Positions 22,388 to 33,135 of a stretch of DNA of 64,000 nt are shown piece by piece. Source of the stretch: Madurella fahalii (Eukaryota > Ascomycota > Sordariomycetes > Sordariales); the NCBI GenBank assembly GCA_029876055.1, contig CM056877.1, positions 558,001 to 622,000 of the forward strand, in the 5' to 3' direction. The notes under the pieces are model-generated. The model was not told where the DNA came from and did no database searches. It saw only the letters and a list, made by a program, of their open reading frames with translations. The stretch's first letter is position 1. Each line of letters begins with the position of its first letter. The position numbers and the translations under genes are program-made.

Positions 22388-23720
22388 TTTGAGAGTGTGT
22401 TGATGTGTTGGTGTTTTGGTTTGAATGATTGATGTTGTGATGGGCTTGTAGAGTCGAAGATGTTGCGATGGAGGAAAGAAATCACGCCAGAGGACCGGAC
22501 AAACGGGGTATATTTATACTTTTTCTTCTTCTCGTCTTCGACGCAGTTCTTCTTGGATGGACTTGGTTGTTCGTTCTGTTGGTCTCGTCCGGAGGAATTA
22601 GAACACCGACTTACAACAACATAGACATGAAGGAACAACTATTCACAAAGTCAGAGGTCGTAGGATGTGTCACGATAACACTCAAAGTGTAGATCATTGC
22701 CGCCTCGCTGAAAGCTGGTGTCGAATGGCGTTACAGGAAGCCTAGTCTCGCCAGGCGGCGATGCTACTTTATCACGATTTGATCGACAAGCCTTAGCGGC
22801 TCAGCTCTCCGTAATTCTGGATTGCTTACTGTGTGTTGTTGTGGCGAGCTCCTCCACACCTGCCTGATGTTTACCCAGCACGGTGCTCTTCCAGGACGCA
22901 TCGTAATTAAATGGCAACACCACGCCACCGCTCCACAGTCGTCATGACAGAACTTGTCTATTATTCTTGAAGAGGCACGGATATCGGAATTTCGGGTTTC
23001 GTCATTGATGTGGTTGGCCGTAAGACTGGAAAAACCGGAGGAATTCAGGGGCATCTGAAGGGCGAAGATCGACAAGCAGACCCAGTGTTCCGCCAGGGCT
23101 CAGGGGTATCTCACAATGGTTCTTGGCACCCAACTGTCCGGCATAGGGGACTGGGCAACCGAGTGTAGGCGCTGGGCACCGGGGCTCGTGTCCCGCGAAA
23201 ACGTTACTGGTTCAGCCCTCGCCTGCAGGCTTGACGAGTAGTAGCAGCCCCGCATTGAGACGATCATCTACCGTTCGAGGAGTGCAGGGCAGAAACGGGC
23301 GGCACCACAGTACCGAAAGCCTACATTTGGGATAGCCGTCGTAGTGTACTGTACGTGTAGACCCGGATTAGCCCCACTCTTTCAGCTCCATCACACCGAC
23401 CTCTGCGCGACACAACTGCATGACAAATGACGCCTGTGGCTGCTTGGTTAGAATTGCCACCTTTGGATGGGGAGAACCTGAGAATACACAATCATGAGAA
23501 CAATCGACAAGAAGCTGCTCAAAGCCTCAAGGAACATTACTAATTAACTTTCAATTAGGCACCTATTGTTCCCTTTGTTGGGTGGTAATGCGCGATCCTT
23601 TTTCTCCAATTCCGACGTCCTAGGTACAGTAGTTTGCCGACCCTCCTAGCATTACACGATACTGTAACCTTGCTCTATTGTTTTCTACCTGACCCATACC
23701 CACCTCCTCCCGGCCCGACC
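22388..23720. other. Intergenic interval
   Basis: Its left part is the promoter and leader of the defensin-like gene. The rest shows no supported coding or RNA feature. Confidence 0.5.
22509..22518 (-). promoter_or_regulatory. TATA-like box of the defensin-like gene
   Basis: The minus strand reads TATAAATATA, about 122 bp before the start codon at 22387, in a pyrimidine/purine-biased leader. The position suits a fungal core promoter of a strongly expressed small secreted protein. Confidence 0.5.
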
Positions 23721-24851
23721 TTACACCTCCCCGGCCCCGCCACATAGCCAATTCCCCCTCACGTTCAACTCGCCACACAGCACCTCCTCGGTCGGCACAA
23801 ACCTACAGGGGCCCAACATCCTCCGCTCCCCATCCTCCCCCTCGGCCCACGTCACCCACGTCTCTGCCCCGCAGCCGTGCCACCGGTACACCACGCCGTC
23901 GGTGAGCGTGAAGGGCACGTCGCACGCCCACCCGCCGGACTCGGTTATGACTGTGTACGCGCAGAGGTCGGAGGGGAGGAAGCCGATTTCGAGGTCGTCC
24001 GGGTCGTCGGGGCCGCCGAGACGCGCGCGGCCGATGTAGATGGGATCTGAGGGGCCGTTTGTTGTTCCTTGCGTCCTTGCGCTGGATTGGGTAGGCGGTG
24101 ATGGGCCGCTTGTGGCTGCTGTGTTTGGCGGGGTACCGGGGCTGGTTGCGGATGGTTGGGAGGATGGGCTGGGTGAGCGTGATGCCGCTGGTGGTGAGGA
24201 CGAGGAGTCGGTCGTGGTTGCGGCTCCGGACAGCGAGGAGCGGAGGGTGGTACGTCGGGGATTTGTCGCGGAAGAGGTTGGAGTGGTGCGGCGGTCTGTT
24301 TCGGTGCCCGCCCCAATGCTGCTCGTTGGTATGGCAGATGATGCCAACGCCGATGTCAGATCAGGTGTATCTAGGCCGCCGGCCGTGCTGGCGCTACTGC
24401 CGGGCCAGTCAGTTACCTTTGAGCTTGACCGTGAGCTGGAGGAAGTGTAAACGGACTTCGGCGCTGATAGTGATCCAGTGTTTGATGCCCCCGAAGGTTC
24501 GCTATGGCCCTCTTGCGCTCGGCGCCCAATCATGATGCCGGCGATACCTCCGCCCAGCCCTCCAGCCACCAGGGCAATAGCCAACACGGCCAGCCAGATC
24601 CAGTTTCGCCTCGCCCAAGACACGCGGTGGGCTCGGACCTCTGGTTTGATACGACAGTTGGAGTCTGTCTCGTCGCATCTCGAACTCCCTTGCTCCGCGG
24701 CTATGGCAGGCTGGCCAGAGGAGAATGCCTCCGCCGTGGTGTACACCTCCGGCAAGTCCCAGTGATCGTATGATTCGGGTAGGTTCGAGTAGGGGTCTGC
24801 GTGGGAAAGCGCTGGGCTCGCGGCGCCTTGGAGATGAATCTGCTTATCCAT
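23721..24851 (-). CDS. Single-pass membrane protein with Ser/Thr-rich ectodomain
   Basis: Intronless, 376 residues. The N-terminal 75 residues are cytosolic-looking and include ESYDHWDLPEVY, a motif common in fungal single-pass proteins. A membrane helix with a Gly-rich end (about residues 83-110, WIWLAVLAIALVAGGLGGGIAGIMIG) follows a basic stop. The next 160 residues are almost entirely Ser, Thr, Pro and Ala, as in heavily O-mannosylated cell-wall stalks. A C-terminal globular part of about 110 residues has six or more cysteines (for example WACDVPFTL, CGAETWVTW, CGELNVRGNWLCGG). The layout resembles cell-wall stress sensors, but the Cys-rich part is at the C-terminus and is not a recognisable WSC domain. 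Function unknown. Confidence 0.8.
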   Translation of the reverse strand: MDKQIHLQGAASPALSHADPYSNLPESYDHWDLPEVYTTAEAFSSGQPAIAAEQGSSRCDETDSNCRIKPEVRAHRVSWARRNWIWLAVLAIALVAGGLGGGIAGIMIGRRAQEGHSEPSGASNTGSLSAPKSVYTSSSSRSSSKVTDWPGSSASTAGGLDTPDLTSALASSAIPTSSIGAGTETDRRTTPTSSATNPRRTTLRSSLSGAATTTDSSSSPPAASRSPSPSSQPSATSPGTPPNTAATSGPSPPTQSSARTQGTTNGPSDPIYIGRARLGGPDDPDDLEIGFLPSDLCAYTVITESGGWACDVPFTLTDGVVYRWHGCGAETWVTWAEGEDGERRMLGPCRFVPTEEVLCGELNVRGNWLCGGAGEV

Positions 24852-25680
24852 TCTACCCAGGCTTGGGTAATTTAGATGTCTCCGGCGTCAGAAACACAGT
24901 CACGAGCCCAGTGCCATGATGGACGCGGAGTTGGTTACGTGGTTCCATGCGGTTCATGTGGTTCGCGGGGTACCCGTCCCCGACTCGCCCTGTTGACTGC
25001 CTACCCCTGTGGCGAAATATTAGACCCACAAAGAGGGCTGAAGCTGACTCAGTGGCTTGCATGAGGATTGTCGCGGTGGTTGAAAATCTGGTGTTGATAG
25101 GGACGGAGGATTCGCTGTGCCGCAGCCCTTGTTCATACGACGACCCCCAACATTGGTAAGTCTAGGCTACATAGTACTTCGCGACGGAAATTGCGTCGCC
25201 AGATCCAGAACCACGGCCGGTGGCGCGAGGCATTGGCGGCTTTGCCCGACGGGCCCAGATTCGCATGTGGCTGGTCAATATGGCGCCGCGTCTTTGAGTT
25301 GGAGGTCGTGGTGAGGCGGCATCAGTCTACAGATCTAATTCCACGTGCGAGCTGCAGAGCGCTTCAATGCTCTCGGTGTCAGACTTCGGAAATAAAATCA
25401 GCCACCTGAGATCAGCCCCACGGTGATGTCCGCAAATATCGAAAATGACATGGCGATGTATTGGTGCGCAGGCCATGCTTGATTGATTGATGCGAGTTGG
25501 TGAGTATGATGCGCAGCGGGAATGAAAAGAACGAAGCGTGATGCCGCTATGCGGGGTTCATTGTGACTTGGCTCCTTTATGACGCAACCCTCGAGTCTGG
25601 AGCTTAGAGCTTGGAGTTCCCAGCGTCTCAATCTCACACAAGGCACCAACTCGCGTCTCAGAGCGCAAATTGCTATCAAC
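24852..25680. other. Divergent intergenic region
   Basis: This lies between the minus-strand membrane protein and the plus-strand GFA protein. The GFA frame is open from 25579, before its likely ATG. No other supported feature. Confidence 0.5.
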
Positions 25681-27078
25681 ATGGCCGCAGACCTCCACCT
25701 CCCGCACCAGCTCACCGGAGCGAACAAGAGTCTCACTGCTCAATGCCACTGCAAATCGGTCCACTTCATCGTCACGGTCCCGACATCCGCCCTGCCCCTC
25801 CCGGTGCACCTCTGCCACTGCCACATCTGCCGTTATACCCATGGAACCCTCTGCACATTCCACGCTCCGCTCCCTAAGGGCGTCGAGCCGCAGTTCATCG
25901 CGTCATCCTCGATAGCCTCCTCTCTCACAGGCTACACCCACGCGCGGGCAGCCGCCGAGCGCTTCTTCTGCCGCACATGTGGCTGCCACATTGGCGACCG
26001 CAACCTCCAGCCCGACCCGGAGACGGGCAAGCCCGAGTGGCACGTCGCAACCTCCATCTTCAGCAGCCACGGCGAAGACACTTTCCAGATCCGCACCCAC
26101 ATCTTCACCAACTCCGCCGGCGGGCCAGGCGGTGTCAACCTCGCCACCTGGCTGCCGCGCATCAACAACCGCAACATCCACGTCTGGGACCCCCCGCCCA
26201 ACGACCCCAAATACCCCCTCTCCCCATCCCCACCGCCGCCATCATCCTCATCTTCACCACCACCCCAACATCACAAACCTAGTAAGGGCGAAGAAGAAGA
26301 AAACGAAGCAGACGTCGGCCGCCGCCTCCGAGCCCAATGCCACTGCGGCGGCATATCCTTCACGATCCCGCGGCCGACCGCCTCCGAGTCGGCGGACCCT
26401 TTCCTCTCCCGCTTCCTCCACACCACCACCACCACCAGCAGTAGCACCAGCAGCAATAGCAGGAGCAGGAGCAGCAACAACCCAGCCCGCCCAGCAGGCG
26501 AAAAGCAAGCGACCACCGCAAAACGCGTAGCCACGCTCTGCCTGTGCGCCGACTGCCGGCTGACCAGCGGCGCGCACGCCGTGCCGTGGACCTTTGTCCC
26601 GCTGGCGTCGCTCCGCCCGCCACCGCCACCGCCGCTCGATCTCGGAAGCGCGCGAGGAGGAGGAGGAGGAGGAGGAGGAGGAGGAGAAGGTGGAGAAGGC
26701 GGAGGCTACGCCTCGCTCCGGACGTACCGCTCCTCGCACAACGTCACGCGCGGCTTCTGCGGCGTGTGCGGCGCTACTGCCCTGTACATGGTCGATGACC
26801 CCGAGCGGGTAGAAGGTGGGCCTGGGAACGGGGAAGGTAAGGTGGTGGTGGTGGATGTGGCGGTGGGGTTGTTGAGGGGTGATAGTGATGGCGATGGCGA
26901 TGGTGGGCCGGCGGCAGAGCGGTGGTTGGCGTGGCGCACTGGGAGGTTGGCCGGGTGGGAGACGGGGACGGAGTTCGATGCGGGGTTTGCGGAGGCGTTG
27001 CGGGATGGGTTGGGCCGGTGGGGGAGGGAGAGGTACGGGCGGGTGGAGGAGTTTGAGATCCCCAAGGCGGTGGAGTGA
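25681..27078 (+). CDS. Tandem CENP-V/GFA-domain protein
   Basis: Intronless from the ATG at 25681 (CAACATGGCC), 465 residues; the frame is open further upstream but the added residues are not family-like. Two CENP-V/GFA (glutathione-dependent formaldehyde-activating, Mss4-like) zinc domains are present. Domain 1 has QCHC (Cys22, Cys24), LCHCHIC (Cys45, 47, 50) and FFCRTCGC (Cys97, 100, 102). Domain 2 has QCHC (Cys220, 222), LCLCADC (Cys287, 289, 292) and FCGVCGA (Cys360, 363). They are joined by a Pro/Ser-rich, then Glu-rich linker; a long Gly run sits inside domain 2, encoded by GGA repeats near 26660. Bacterial Gfa was reported to speed formaldehyde-glutathione conjugation; for most fungal members the substrate is unknown. 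Cys ligands for both zinc sites look complete. Confidence 0.9.
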   Translation: MAADLHLPHQLTGANKSLTAQCHCKSVHFIVTVPTSALPLPVHLCHCHICRYTHGTLCTFHAPLPKGVEPQFIASSSIASSLTGYTHARAAAERFFCRTCGCHIGDRNLQPDPETGKPEWHVATSIFSSHGEDTFQIRTHIFTNSAGGPGGVNLATWLPRINNRNIHVWDPPPNDPKYPLSPSPPPPSSSSSPPPQHHKPSKGEEEENEADVGRRLRAQCHCGGISFTIPRPTASESADPFLSRFLHTTTTTSSSTSSNSRSRSSNNPARPAGEKQATTAKRVATLCLCADCRLTSGAHAVPWTFVPLASLRPPPPPPLDLGSARGGGGGGGGGGEGGEGGGYASLRTYRSSHNVTRGFCGVCGATALYMVDDPERVEGGPGNGEGKVVVVDVAVGLLRGDSDGDGDGGPAAERWLAWRTGRLAGWETGTEFDAGFAEALRDGLGRWGRERYGRVEEFEIPKAVE

Positions 27079-27283
27079 GCTTCAGTGTGGCTGGCCGACC
27101 AGGGGGGGCTGGTGATGGTTGTTGGTGCGGAGGGGAGCTCAGAGTTTGGTGGGGTCTACGCTAGAGAGGTCGATTAACAATACTGGTAGCCATCATCTAC
27201 AAAAAGGATCCTGGAAAGCCGTACATCTCATGACTCCTGTAGTCTCCTGTTCTCATGCCATCCCAATATTTTCACTTGCTCCA

Positions 27284-27814
27284 TCATCTCCTCTGGCTTT
27301 GCCGTCCCGGTTCCATGCCGTTCGTGACCGTCGGATGCAGCTCGATGCCCTCTTCCGCGTCACTGATACCCCTCGGGCGATCCCATTGGTGTACTGCAGC
27401 TGGGTGTCGGTACGGGAGATGTACTGCGTCGTATGGCGGTGGCGGTTCGACGGTCCCGGCTACAGAGCCTATGACCGACGGGTTTTCCTTCATGGCGGCT
27501 TCGAGCTTCTTGGCGCTTTTCCGCCATTGGTGGTCGCGGTAGGCGCAGAGACCGGTAATGAGGGCAAAGAATGCGAGAACGGACACGATGAGGGCTCCAA
27601 GAATGCCAGGCGAGAGGTTCACGCCGTCGCCGCCTTCTCTTGATCCACTCCGGTCGTACGGCCCAGTATAGACATTGGCCGCGTCTGTCGGGTCAGAAAA
27701 TGTAAAGGGTGGGCCCCCGGCCGCGTCAGGAATCTGCCGGGCCTGTATGGAGGACACGACGCTGTCGACCCAGCGGTCTGCACCGCCGAGTGACGAGAAC
27801 GAGATGGACGGCAT
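27284..27814 (-). CDS. Small single-pass membrane protein with PPPPY motif
   Basis: Intronless, 176 residues, ATG at 27814. A polar, Gly-rich N-terminal part (about 65 residues, no clear signal peptide) precedes one membrane helix (about residues 70-91, ILGALIVSVLAFFALITGLCAY). A basic cytosolic flank (RDHQWRKSAKKLEAAMKEN) and a PPPPYDAV motif near residue 122 follow. PPxY motifs bind WW domains, for example of Nedd4/Rsp5-type ubiquitin ligases, so an adaptor or self-sorting role is a reasonable inference. The same order (ectodomain, helix, basic stop, PY tail) is common in fungal plasma-membrane proteins of unknown function. Confidence 0.7.
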   Translation of the reverse strand: MPSISFSSLGGADRWVDSVVSSIQARQIPDAAGGPPFTFSDPTDAANVYTGPYDRSGSREGGDGVNLSPGILGALIVSVLAFFALITGLCAYRDHQWRKSAKKLEAAMKENPSVIGSVAGTVEPPPPYDAVHLPYRHPAAVHQWDRPRGISDAEEGIELHPTVTNGMEPGRQSQRR

Positions 27815-28783
27815 GTTGAGGATCGGGGTGGTCTGTGTCGAGCCCCGCCCTGGAGAATTCCGGTGTCCTTGAACCTAGCACTTTGATCAAATACGACAAG
27901 CCCCTAAAAGGGGCCGTGGGGAGCCCAGGCCGCTTTTTATAGCCCGGCTCCCAAGCGGCCCAGCCCGCCGGTTTGCATCCCGATGGTCCACGTTGTGCAC
28001 CCGAGCGCGGCGCCAACAGACATTGCCGTTTTAGTTTTGCCTAGCCAGCCCTCTAAACTTTCGGTCAATGGCCGCTAGAAAGGCCGCCGGGCTAGCTTAG
28101 GAGGTGGCAGACATTCCAGAATTCCGGACCTGGCTACTCCCAAACGAGAAACAATCGTTGTTTTCATAGGGATTAGTTTCATCGGGGTGCCGTTGAATCC
28201 TCGTCCCGGAAAAGCCGGATCGTCCATACCCACCTCGCAAAGCGATGTGATACGATGCCACTCTGCTTCGGCGCCGAAGCCCGCATATCGTGCCAAGAGC
28301 CACCGGAAGCCCTCCACCTGCTTTGTCCGCAGCGAATAATCGTCGGCCGCGAGCGAGATGCTGGCCAGCAATTGGTGGGTACGATATGCTGTGTCGCCTT
28401 TTTGAAACTTGATTCCGATCGATGGTCAAGTTCGGGTTCGTGCAGATAATCCCGCTGGCCATGCATGGATGGGGATACAACAAAGTTGCCAGTCTTTGGT
28501 CTATATATGCAATGAACAGACTGCAGTGGTAAACGCAGCGTACATTATCAATGTTTACTCGAGCATCTGAATCTGATTCGTCCTCGTAGGCGCTTGAAAT
28601 CCGCGTCCCTTTATCCAACAGCACCAGGAGCTCCCATCTATTTTGCGGTGAGGCAGATGTGTGTTCAATGTCCTAGCAACATTGGCTGAGATGATCGGGA
28701 TCTACGACCCATCTCGGGCCCGAGATATCTCAACATGCGTGATACACACGTTCTGGCCTTCGCTTCTTTTGTTATTAGGTAAG
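27815..28783. other. Intergenic interval
   Basis: Holds the promoter of the PY-motif protein gene and the 3' flank of the carboxypeptidase gene. Minus-strand frames at 28.1-28.6 kb have no supporting feature. Confidence 0.5.
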
Positions 28784-30634
28784 CTACAAGTTGGCCTCAT
28801 CCATGTTCCGGACAAAGAGCATGAACCATTTGACAGAGTTGATGTGGTTCGTCACGCTAACCCTCTCGTCGACCGTATGGATCCCCTCCCAGCCGAGTCC
28901 GTCCTCGGGGTCGAAACCGGGCGCGAAGCGGAAGATGTGTCTGCTCAGGTCCCAGTAGTACCGCGTGTCGGTGTTGCCCGTCATAATCCCCGGCGTGACA
29001 ATGATGTCCTGGCCGTACAGGGCGCGGACAGTACCGGCGAGAACTGCAAAGGGACCCTCGACAGACGCATCAGCCGGAGTGACGGGTGCGACTTCGAGCT
29101 CGTGCGTCGAGTGCTCAAGCATGATGGACGACGGCTCTTCCTTTCCGTCAAATGCGTGAAGCGTCAGGTTGTACTTCTTGGCCACGGCGCCAGCAACCGA
29201 CGTCAGTCGGTCTCTGACAACCTGCCTGGTCTCGCCGACGTTAATGCGGTGATCGACGATGACCGAAGCCCGCTCCGGCAGAGCGTTAATCTTGACACCG
29301 CCCGAGATGACATCGACGGCCTGTGAGGTCTGCATGAGGTACTTGATGTCTGGGCCCTGTTTGGCGGCTTCGATCGCCAGATAATCGGGCTTGGCCTTGC
29401 AGGTGCCGCGGAGGGCAGATGAGCCTCGCCGTGCTAGCAGCTTCTTCAATTTGCTAGGGAACTCTGGTGAGTAGGCAGCACCGCATTGGAGCTGGGTGTA
29501 GTAAGGGTTCTCGTCCACCAGAAGGGTCTGGTACTGCTCGGCCTCGATTTTGGTGATCAGTTCACTGAGGATGCCGATGCTTGTGTGGTCGGGCGGGATC
29601 GACGAGTGGCCGCCTGGCGCCCGAACTGTGATGTACACGTCGGTGGCACCCTTCTCGGCCGTGCCCGGCTTAGCGAAGAGAGTCCCCCACGTCTCCTCGA
29701 AGCCACTCCCCTCATCAACAATTGCTGCAATGCCGTCCTTTCCGTAGCGCTCCTCGATGAAGGCAGCCAGTCGCGCAGCCCCGCGGGTGCCCGAGCACTC
29801 CTCGTCAAAGCCGAAGGAAAGGAGAATTGTCCGCTTAGGTTTGAAGTCCGCCTCGAGAAGCAATTCCAGCGTCTCCATCAGGGCAATGAGCTGGTTCTTG
29901 CAGTCACTGGCGCCACGGCCCCAGATGTATTTACCATCATAGGCGCCGCTCCACGGCGGGTATGTCCAGGAATCGACTGTCTCAGGTGGAACTGGCACCG
30001 TGTCCTGGTGAGCCATGAGGAGAGTAGGTTTCAGCGACTCGTCGTCGCCCTTCCACGTGTAGAGCAAGCCATATGTGTTAACCTTCTCAACCAGGAGCTT
30101 CTTGTGGATGAGAGGAAATGTCATCTCCAGATATTGATAGAAGTCGTAGAAGACATCCCACCTCGGATCCTCCCCTACGGGGCCTAGGTCGTCGAAAGAC
30201 TCGGTCTTGACACGGACAGCGCCCGAGAGGCGGGCGATGCTGGCATTCCGGAAAGCAGCGCCTGAAATACGGTCGTACAGCTTATCGAGTACCGGTTCTT
30301 TTGGGGGAAATAAGGAATCAGACTGGGGGCATCCCGATCTGAAATCAGCTTCTTGGCCTAGCAACGGCCGTGGGATCACGTCGTCAAGGAAAGCGAGCGG
30401 GGCAACGTTTGGCGTAACCAAAAACAAAATCAGTAGAAGCTGGAGCACAATCACTAGCAGCGCAAAGCATCTCTTGCGCGACGCCTTGCGACTCCCATGT
30501 AGAGGAGTTGCTGTCAATGGCAAGGCCGGGGCTGCCGTCGACTTCATTTCGTGGCTGGCCGGATCGTGACGGCGGTGTTTAGTTCCGGTGGTGCTTGATT
30601 CGAGGGTTAGCGGTGACGCGAAGAGCCGTGGCAA
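28784..30634 (-). CDS. M20-family carboxypeptidase S-like metallopeptidase (CPS1-type)
   Basis: Intronless, up to 616 residues. It has an N-terminal membrane anchor (about residues 57-75, FALLVIVLQLLLILFLV) after a basic cytosolic tail, as in yeast vacuolar Gly-X carboxypeptidase CPS1, which is delivered to the vacuole as a type II membrane protein. Metal-binding motifs of peptidase family M20 are visible: MAHQDTVPV (His209), GRGASDCKN (Asp244), FGFDEECSG (the Glu-Glu catalytic and ligand pair, about 278-279) and VDEGSG. A dimerisation domain with APGGHSSIPP follows, and the C-terminus has GNTDTRYYW and the IHTVDERV stretch. The likely role is release of C-terminal amino acids from peptides in the vacuole. 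The true start may be the Met at 30547 (MKSTAAPALPL), giving 587 residues. Confidence 0.93.
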   Translation of the reverse strand: MPRLFASPLTLESSTTGTKHRRHDPASHEMKSTAAPALPLTATPLHGSRKASRKRCFALLVIVLQLLLILFLVTPNVAPLAFLDDVIPRPLLGQEADFRSGCPQSDSLFPPKEPVLDKLYDRISGAAFRNASIARLSGAVRVKTESFDDLGPVGEDPRWDVFYDFYQYLEMTFPLIHKKLLVEKVNTYGLLYTWKGDDESLKPTLLMAHQDTVPVPPETVDSWTYPPWSGAYDGKYIWGRGASDCKNQLIALMETLELLLEADFKPKRTILLSFGFDEECSGTRGAARLAAFIEERYGKDGIAAIVDEGSGFEETWGTLFAKPGTAEKGATDVYITVRAPGGHSSIPPDHTSIGILSELITKIEAEQYQTLLVDENPYYTQLQCGAAYSPEFPSKLKKLLARRGSSALRGTCKAKPDYLAIEAAKQGPDIKYLMQTSQAVDVISGGVKINALPERASVIVDHRINVGETRQVVRDRLTSVAGAVAKKYNLTLHAFDGKEEPSSIMLEHSTHELEVAPVTPADASVEGPFAVLAGTVRALYGQDIIVTPGIMTGNTDTRYYWDLSRHIFRFAPGFDPEDGLGWEGIHTVDERVSVTNHINSVKWFMLFVRNMDEANL

Positions 30635-31518
30635 AGCGAAGCCTACTATGGTGGAGCTGACTCAGTCCGAGGTCGGTCCCTCGGGAGTCATCAAGCCGAA
30701 CGACTGTCCGAGCTGGGCCGTGTAGAAAACTGGTTTCCCACACCTTCCTTCCTCAGCAGCACCTAAATGCTCTATTAGCTACCGGTTGAAGTACGGTGTT
30801 TCCAATCTGCACCACCATGCTTGTGAAAAACCAACTCTTGGGCCGCGATAGAGCCCTAGAGTTCTCAGAAAGTCAACCGCGCAGACCCCCGGCCGATCTC
30901 CGAGAGCGGGGTGGAAGAAAGGAATATTCAAGGTAAAGAAGGACGCACGCCCATCATCTCAGATCCGAGCCGGCGAATCGAGAACAGTGTTTTGTGGGGA
31001 AAATCCCGGCGGGAGCTTTGCGGAATCCGACCTTCACTGCGCTGCGAAAATGGGAGGTCCAAAATCATGATATTGCCGCCATTTGGCACTGCGCTAGTTA
31101 GTGCTAGAAACTGCAGGCTTAAGTTATGGGGATGGGTAGTGCCCGGCTAGGCGCCATTATGACAACAGTACCTGTACGCTTGGTCACTATGGCGTCTGAC
31201 TAGATGTTGAGAAGTCATGAATGACGACGCTGGTACTAAGGTCTGGGTAATGACTAACCAACCCACTCCCATACTAGGCGGAAATAAAGACCACGTATGC
31301 CATCCGAAGACTCCGCTCTCCCAGCCGAATTCGATTGTTTCGCGGATACTAACCACCAATTTCCGGCCTGGCGCCGAGTTTGACAAACGGGCCTCTGGAT
31401 AGCTTGCCGGGGAAATGCCGGAATGTTCGTGCTAATCAGTCGTGTCTTGAGCGTAGGTAGGAACCGCTGGATGTGGGCTGATTACGGCAACACAAACTCG
31501 GCTCTGGCTGCTTTAACT
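30635..31518. other. Intergenic interval
   Basis: Promoter side of the carboxypeptidase gene and 3' flank of the next minus-strand gene. No other supported feature. Confidence 0.5.
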
Positions 31519-32190
31519 TCAGGCGCCACCCCTGGAGTTCTCGATGATGTGTTTCCGGTCATTCTCAAACTTCACATAATCAACCGGTTGCGCAACTCTA
31601 TCTAGCCGCGCCTGGCATTCGGCGGCTGTGCAAGGCCCTCTATGGATGTCCCGGAGGATAAGCTGTAGCTCAGCGTCCAGAGCGTTTTCCTTGGTCGCTG
31701 CTTCTTGGTTACACCTGCCGATAAATTGCTTGACCTCGTCTATGACTCGATCAACCCTTCGCCTAACCTCGCGCTCACTTTCCAGGGAGCCGTAGATCGT
31801 CCGCAGTCTCACCTGCACCGTGAGCGAGTCGAGCGTCTTGGGCCACATGGCTTCTGCCCAGGCTGTCTGGCACGCCCAGCACTTGAGGGGGTAGCTGAAC
31901 ACGTACGACTCCATGGGCGTGAGCCCCATGCAAGATTGGCCGATTTGCGTGGCCCAGCACAGTTGAATGTAATGCAGATCTGTTCGTAGGCCGTCAAAAA
32001 CAGCGGTGAACTTTTTCCCGTTCCTGGAGAGGCATTTGCCTTGGCACGTATAAAATACATCGATCGCGTAGCACATGTTGCTTATTAGCGGTGGAGCGGG
32101 CTGCGGAAATGGTTGTGCAGGGTCGACAGCTTTGCTTGCACCTTGATCACGCGCAGTTTGGAGGCTGACAGCTGAGCGCTCACCGGCCAT
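31519..32190 (-). CDS. Cysteine-containing hypothetical protein (MCY-type start)
   Basis: Intronless, 223 residues from 32190, or 185 residues from the Met at 32076. The later start is attractive because MCYAIDVFYTCQGKC resembles the N-terminus of a widespread group of short fungal proteins that begin MCY and carry paired cysteines. Further cysteines (IQLCW, QSCMG, KCWACQTAW) suggest metal binding. The second half is charged and helical (ESEREVRRRVDRVIDEVKQFIGRC), probably a coiled coil. No signal peptide or membrane segment. I do not know a function. Confidence 0.65.
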   Translation of the reverse strand: MAGERSAVSLQTARDQGASKAVDPAQPFPQPAPPLISNMCYAIDVFYTCQGKCLSRNGKKFTAVFDGLRTDLHYIQLCWATQIGQSCMGLTPMESYVFSYPLKCWACQTAWAEAMWPKTLDSLTVQVRLRTIYGSLESEREVRRRVDRVIDEVKQFIGRCNQEAATKENALDAELQLILRDIHRGPCTAAECQARLDRVAQPVDYVKFENDRKHIIENSRGGA

Positions 32191-33135
32191 CTTTATAACA
32201 TTTCAGAGAACGGTTCCGTGCAACACGCAGGCGACTGCGTTACGTCAAGTCGCAAACGTGTCAGTTTGCTGCTCCATGCCAGCAAGTTGTCCGGTCTGCC
32301 GACCATTGTGTCACAATATCGCGGGGTTCTCCCTCATCTTGCTTCTCTTGCTGAGCGGTGAGCTTCTCGGTTTAGTCCGGAAGGTGGAAATGAACCCTGG
32401 GCGCCACGGGCCGCTTCCGAAAACGCCACGCTTTCCCCACGGGGAAGGCTGGGTTGTGAGATTAAGCAATTTTGTGTAGATCCACCACCGCATGCTGGTT
32501 CGCTCGAATTTGCGACAGATCCATGAACATGTGAACGATCTTCTTGCTCACGCGACTCGGATGAGGTGGAACTATTGCGGCCTAATTGCGGCACCGGGTG
32601 TGGCCTGTCCATTCGAAGAGCTGGAGACACTGAGAGGATTCTTCATAGAGACTGTCTATGTTCGAGAATACTTATGCTGTTCTAAGCAGAGAACTCAGTC
32701 GAGAACTGAGAAACGGGATGCATCTGCAAGGCTTGATTGCCAGGCTGAAGGCGGGGCGGGCAGTCCCAGCGCAAGGGAAGAGGGCCTTTCACGTGAAGTC
32801 AAATGTAATTACGCGGGATGACACGGGTGAATGAACCCTTGTCAGGTACTGGCCAGAGACGGAACACTCGAGGACTCGACCTGCGGCGCTTCTCAATAAA
32901 GCGATTGTCCCCCCCTCCCCCCATTGCCATCTTCGCAGCTTCTCCGTGCTCTTTATTCTGCAAATAATGACGAGTTCGGGCATGTTTGCTTAAGACCGGT
33001 GTCGATACTCACCCAGCGCCCCGCTCCTTGACGTGCGCCTGATACTCGACCTTCCCCAAGGTCCCTGCTCCTTGTCATCCCTGAGCTCGACCCGATAACA
33101 TCATCGGCGAGCAGCCAACACGCAGCTGAGAAACC
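32191..33135. other. Divergent intergenic region
   Basis: Promoters of the flanking minus- and plus-strand genes. No supported coding or RNA feature. Confidence 0.5.
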
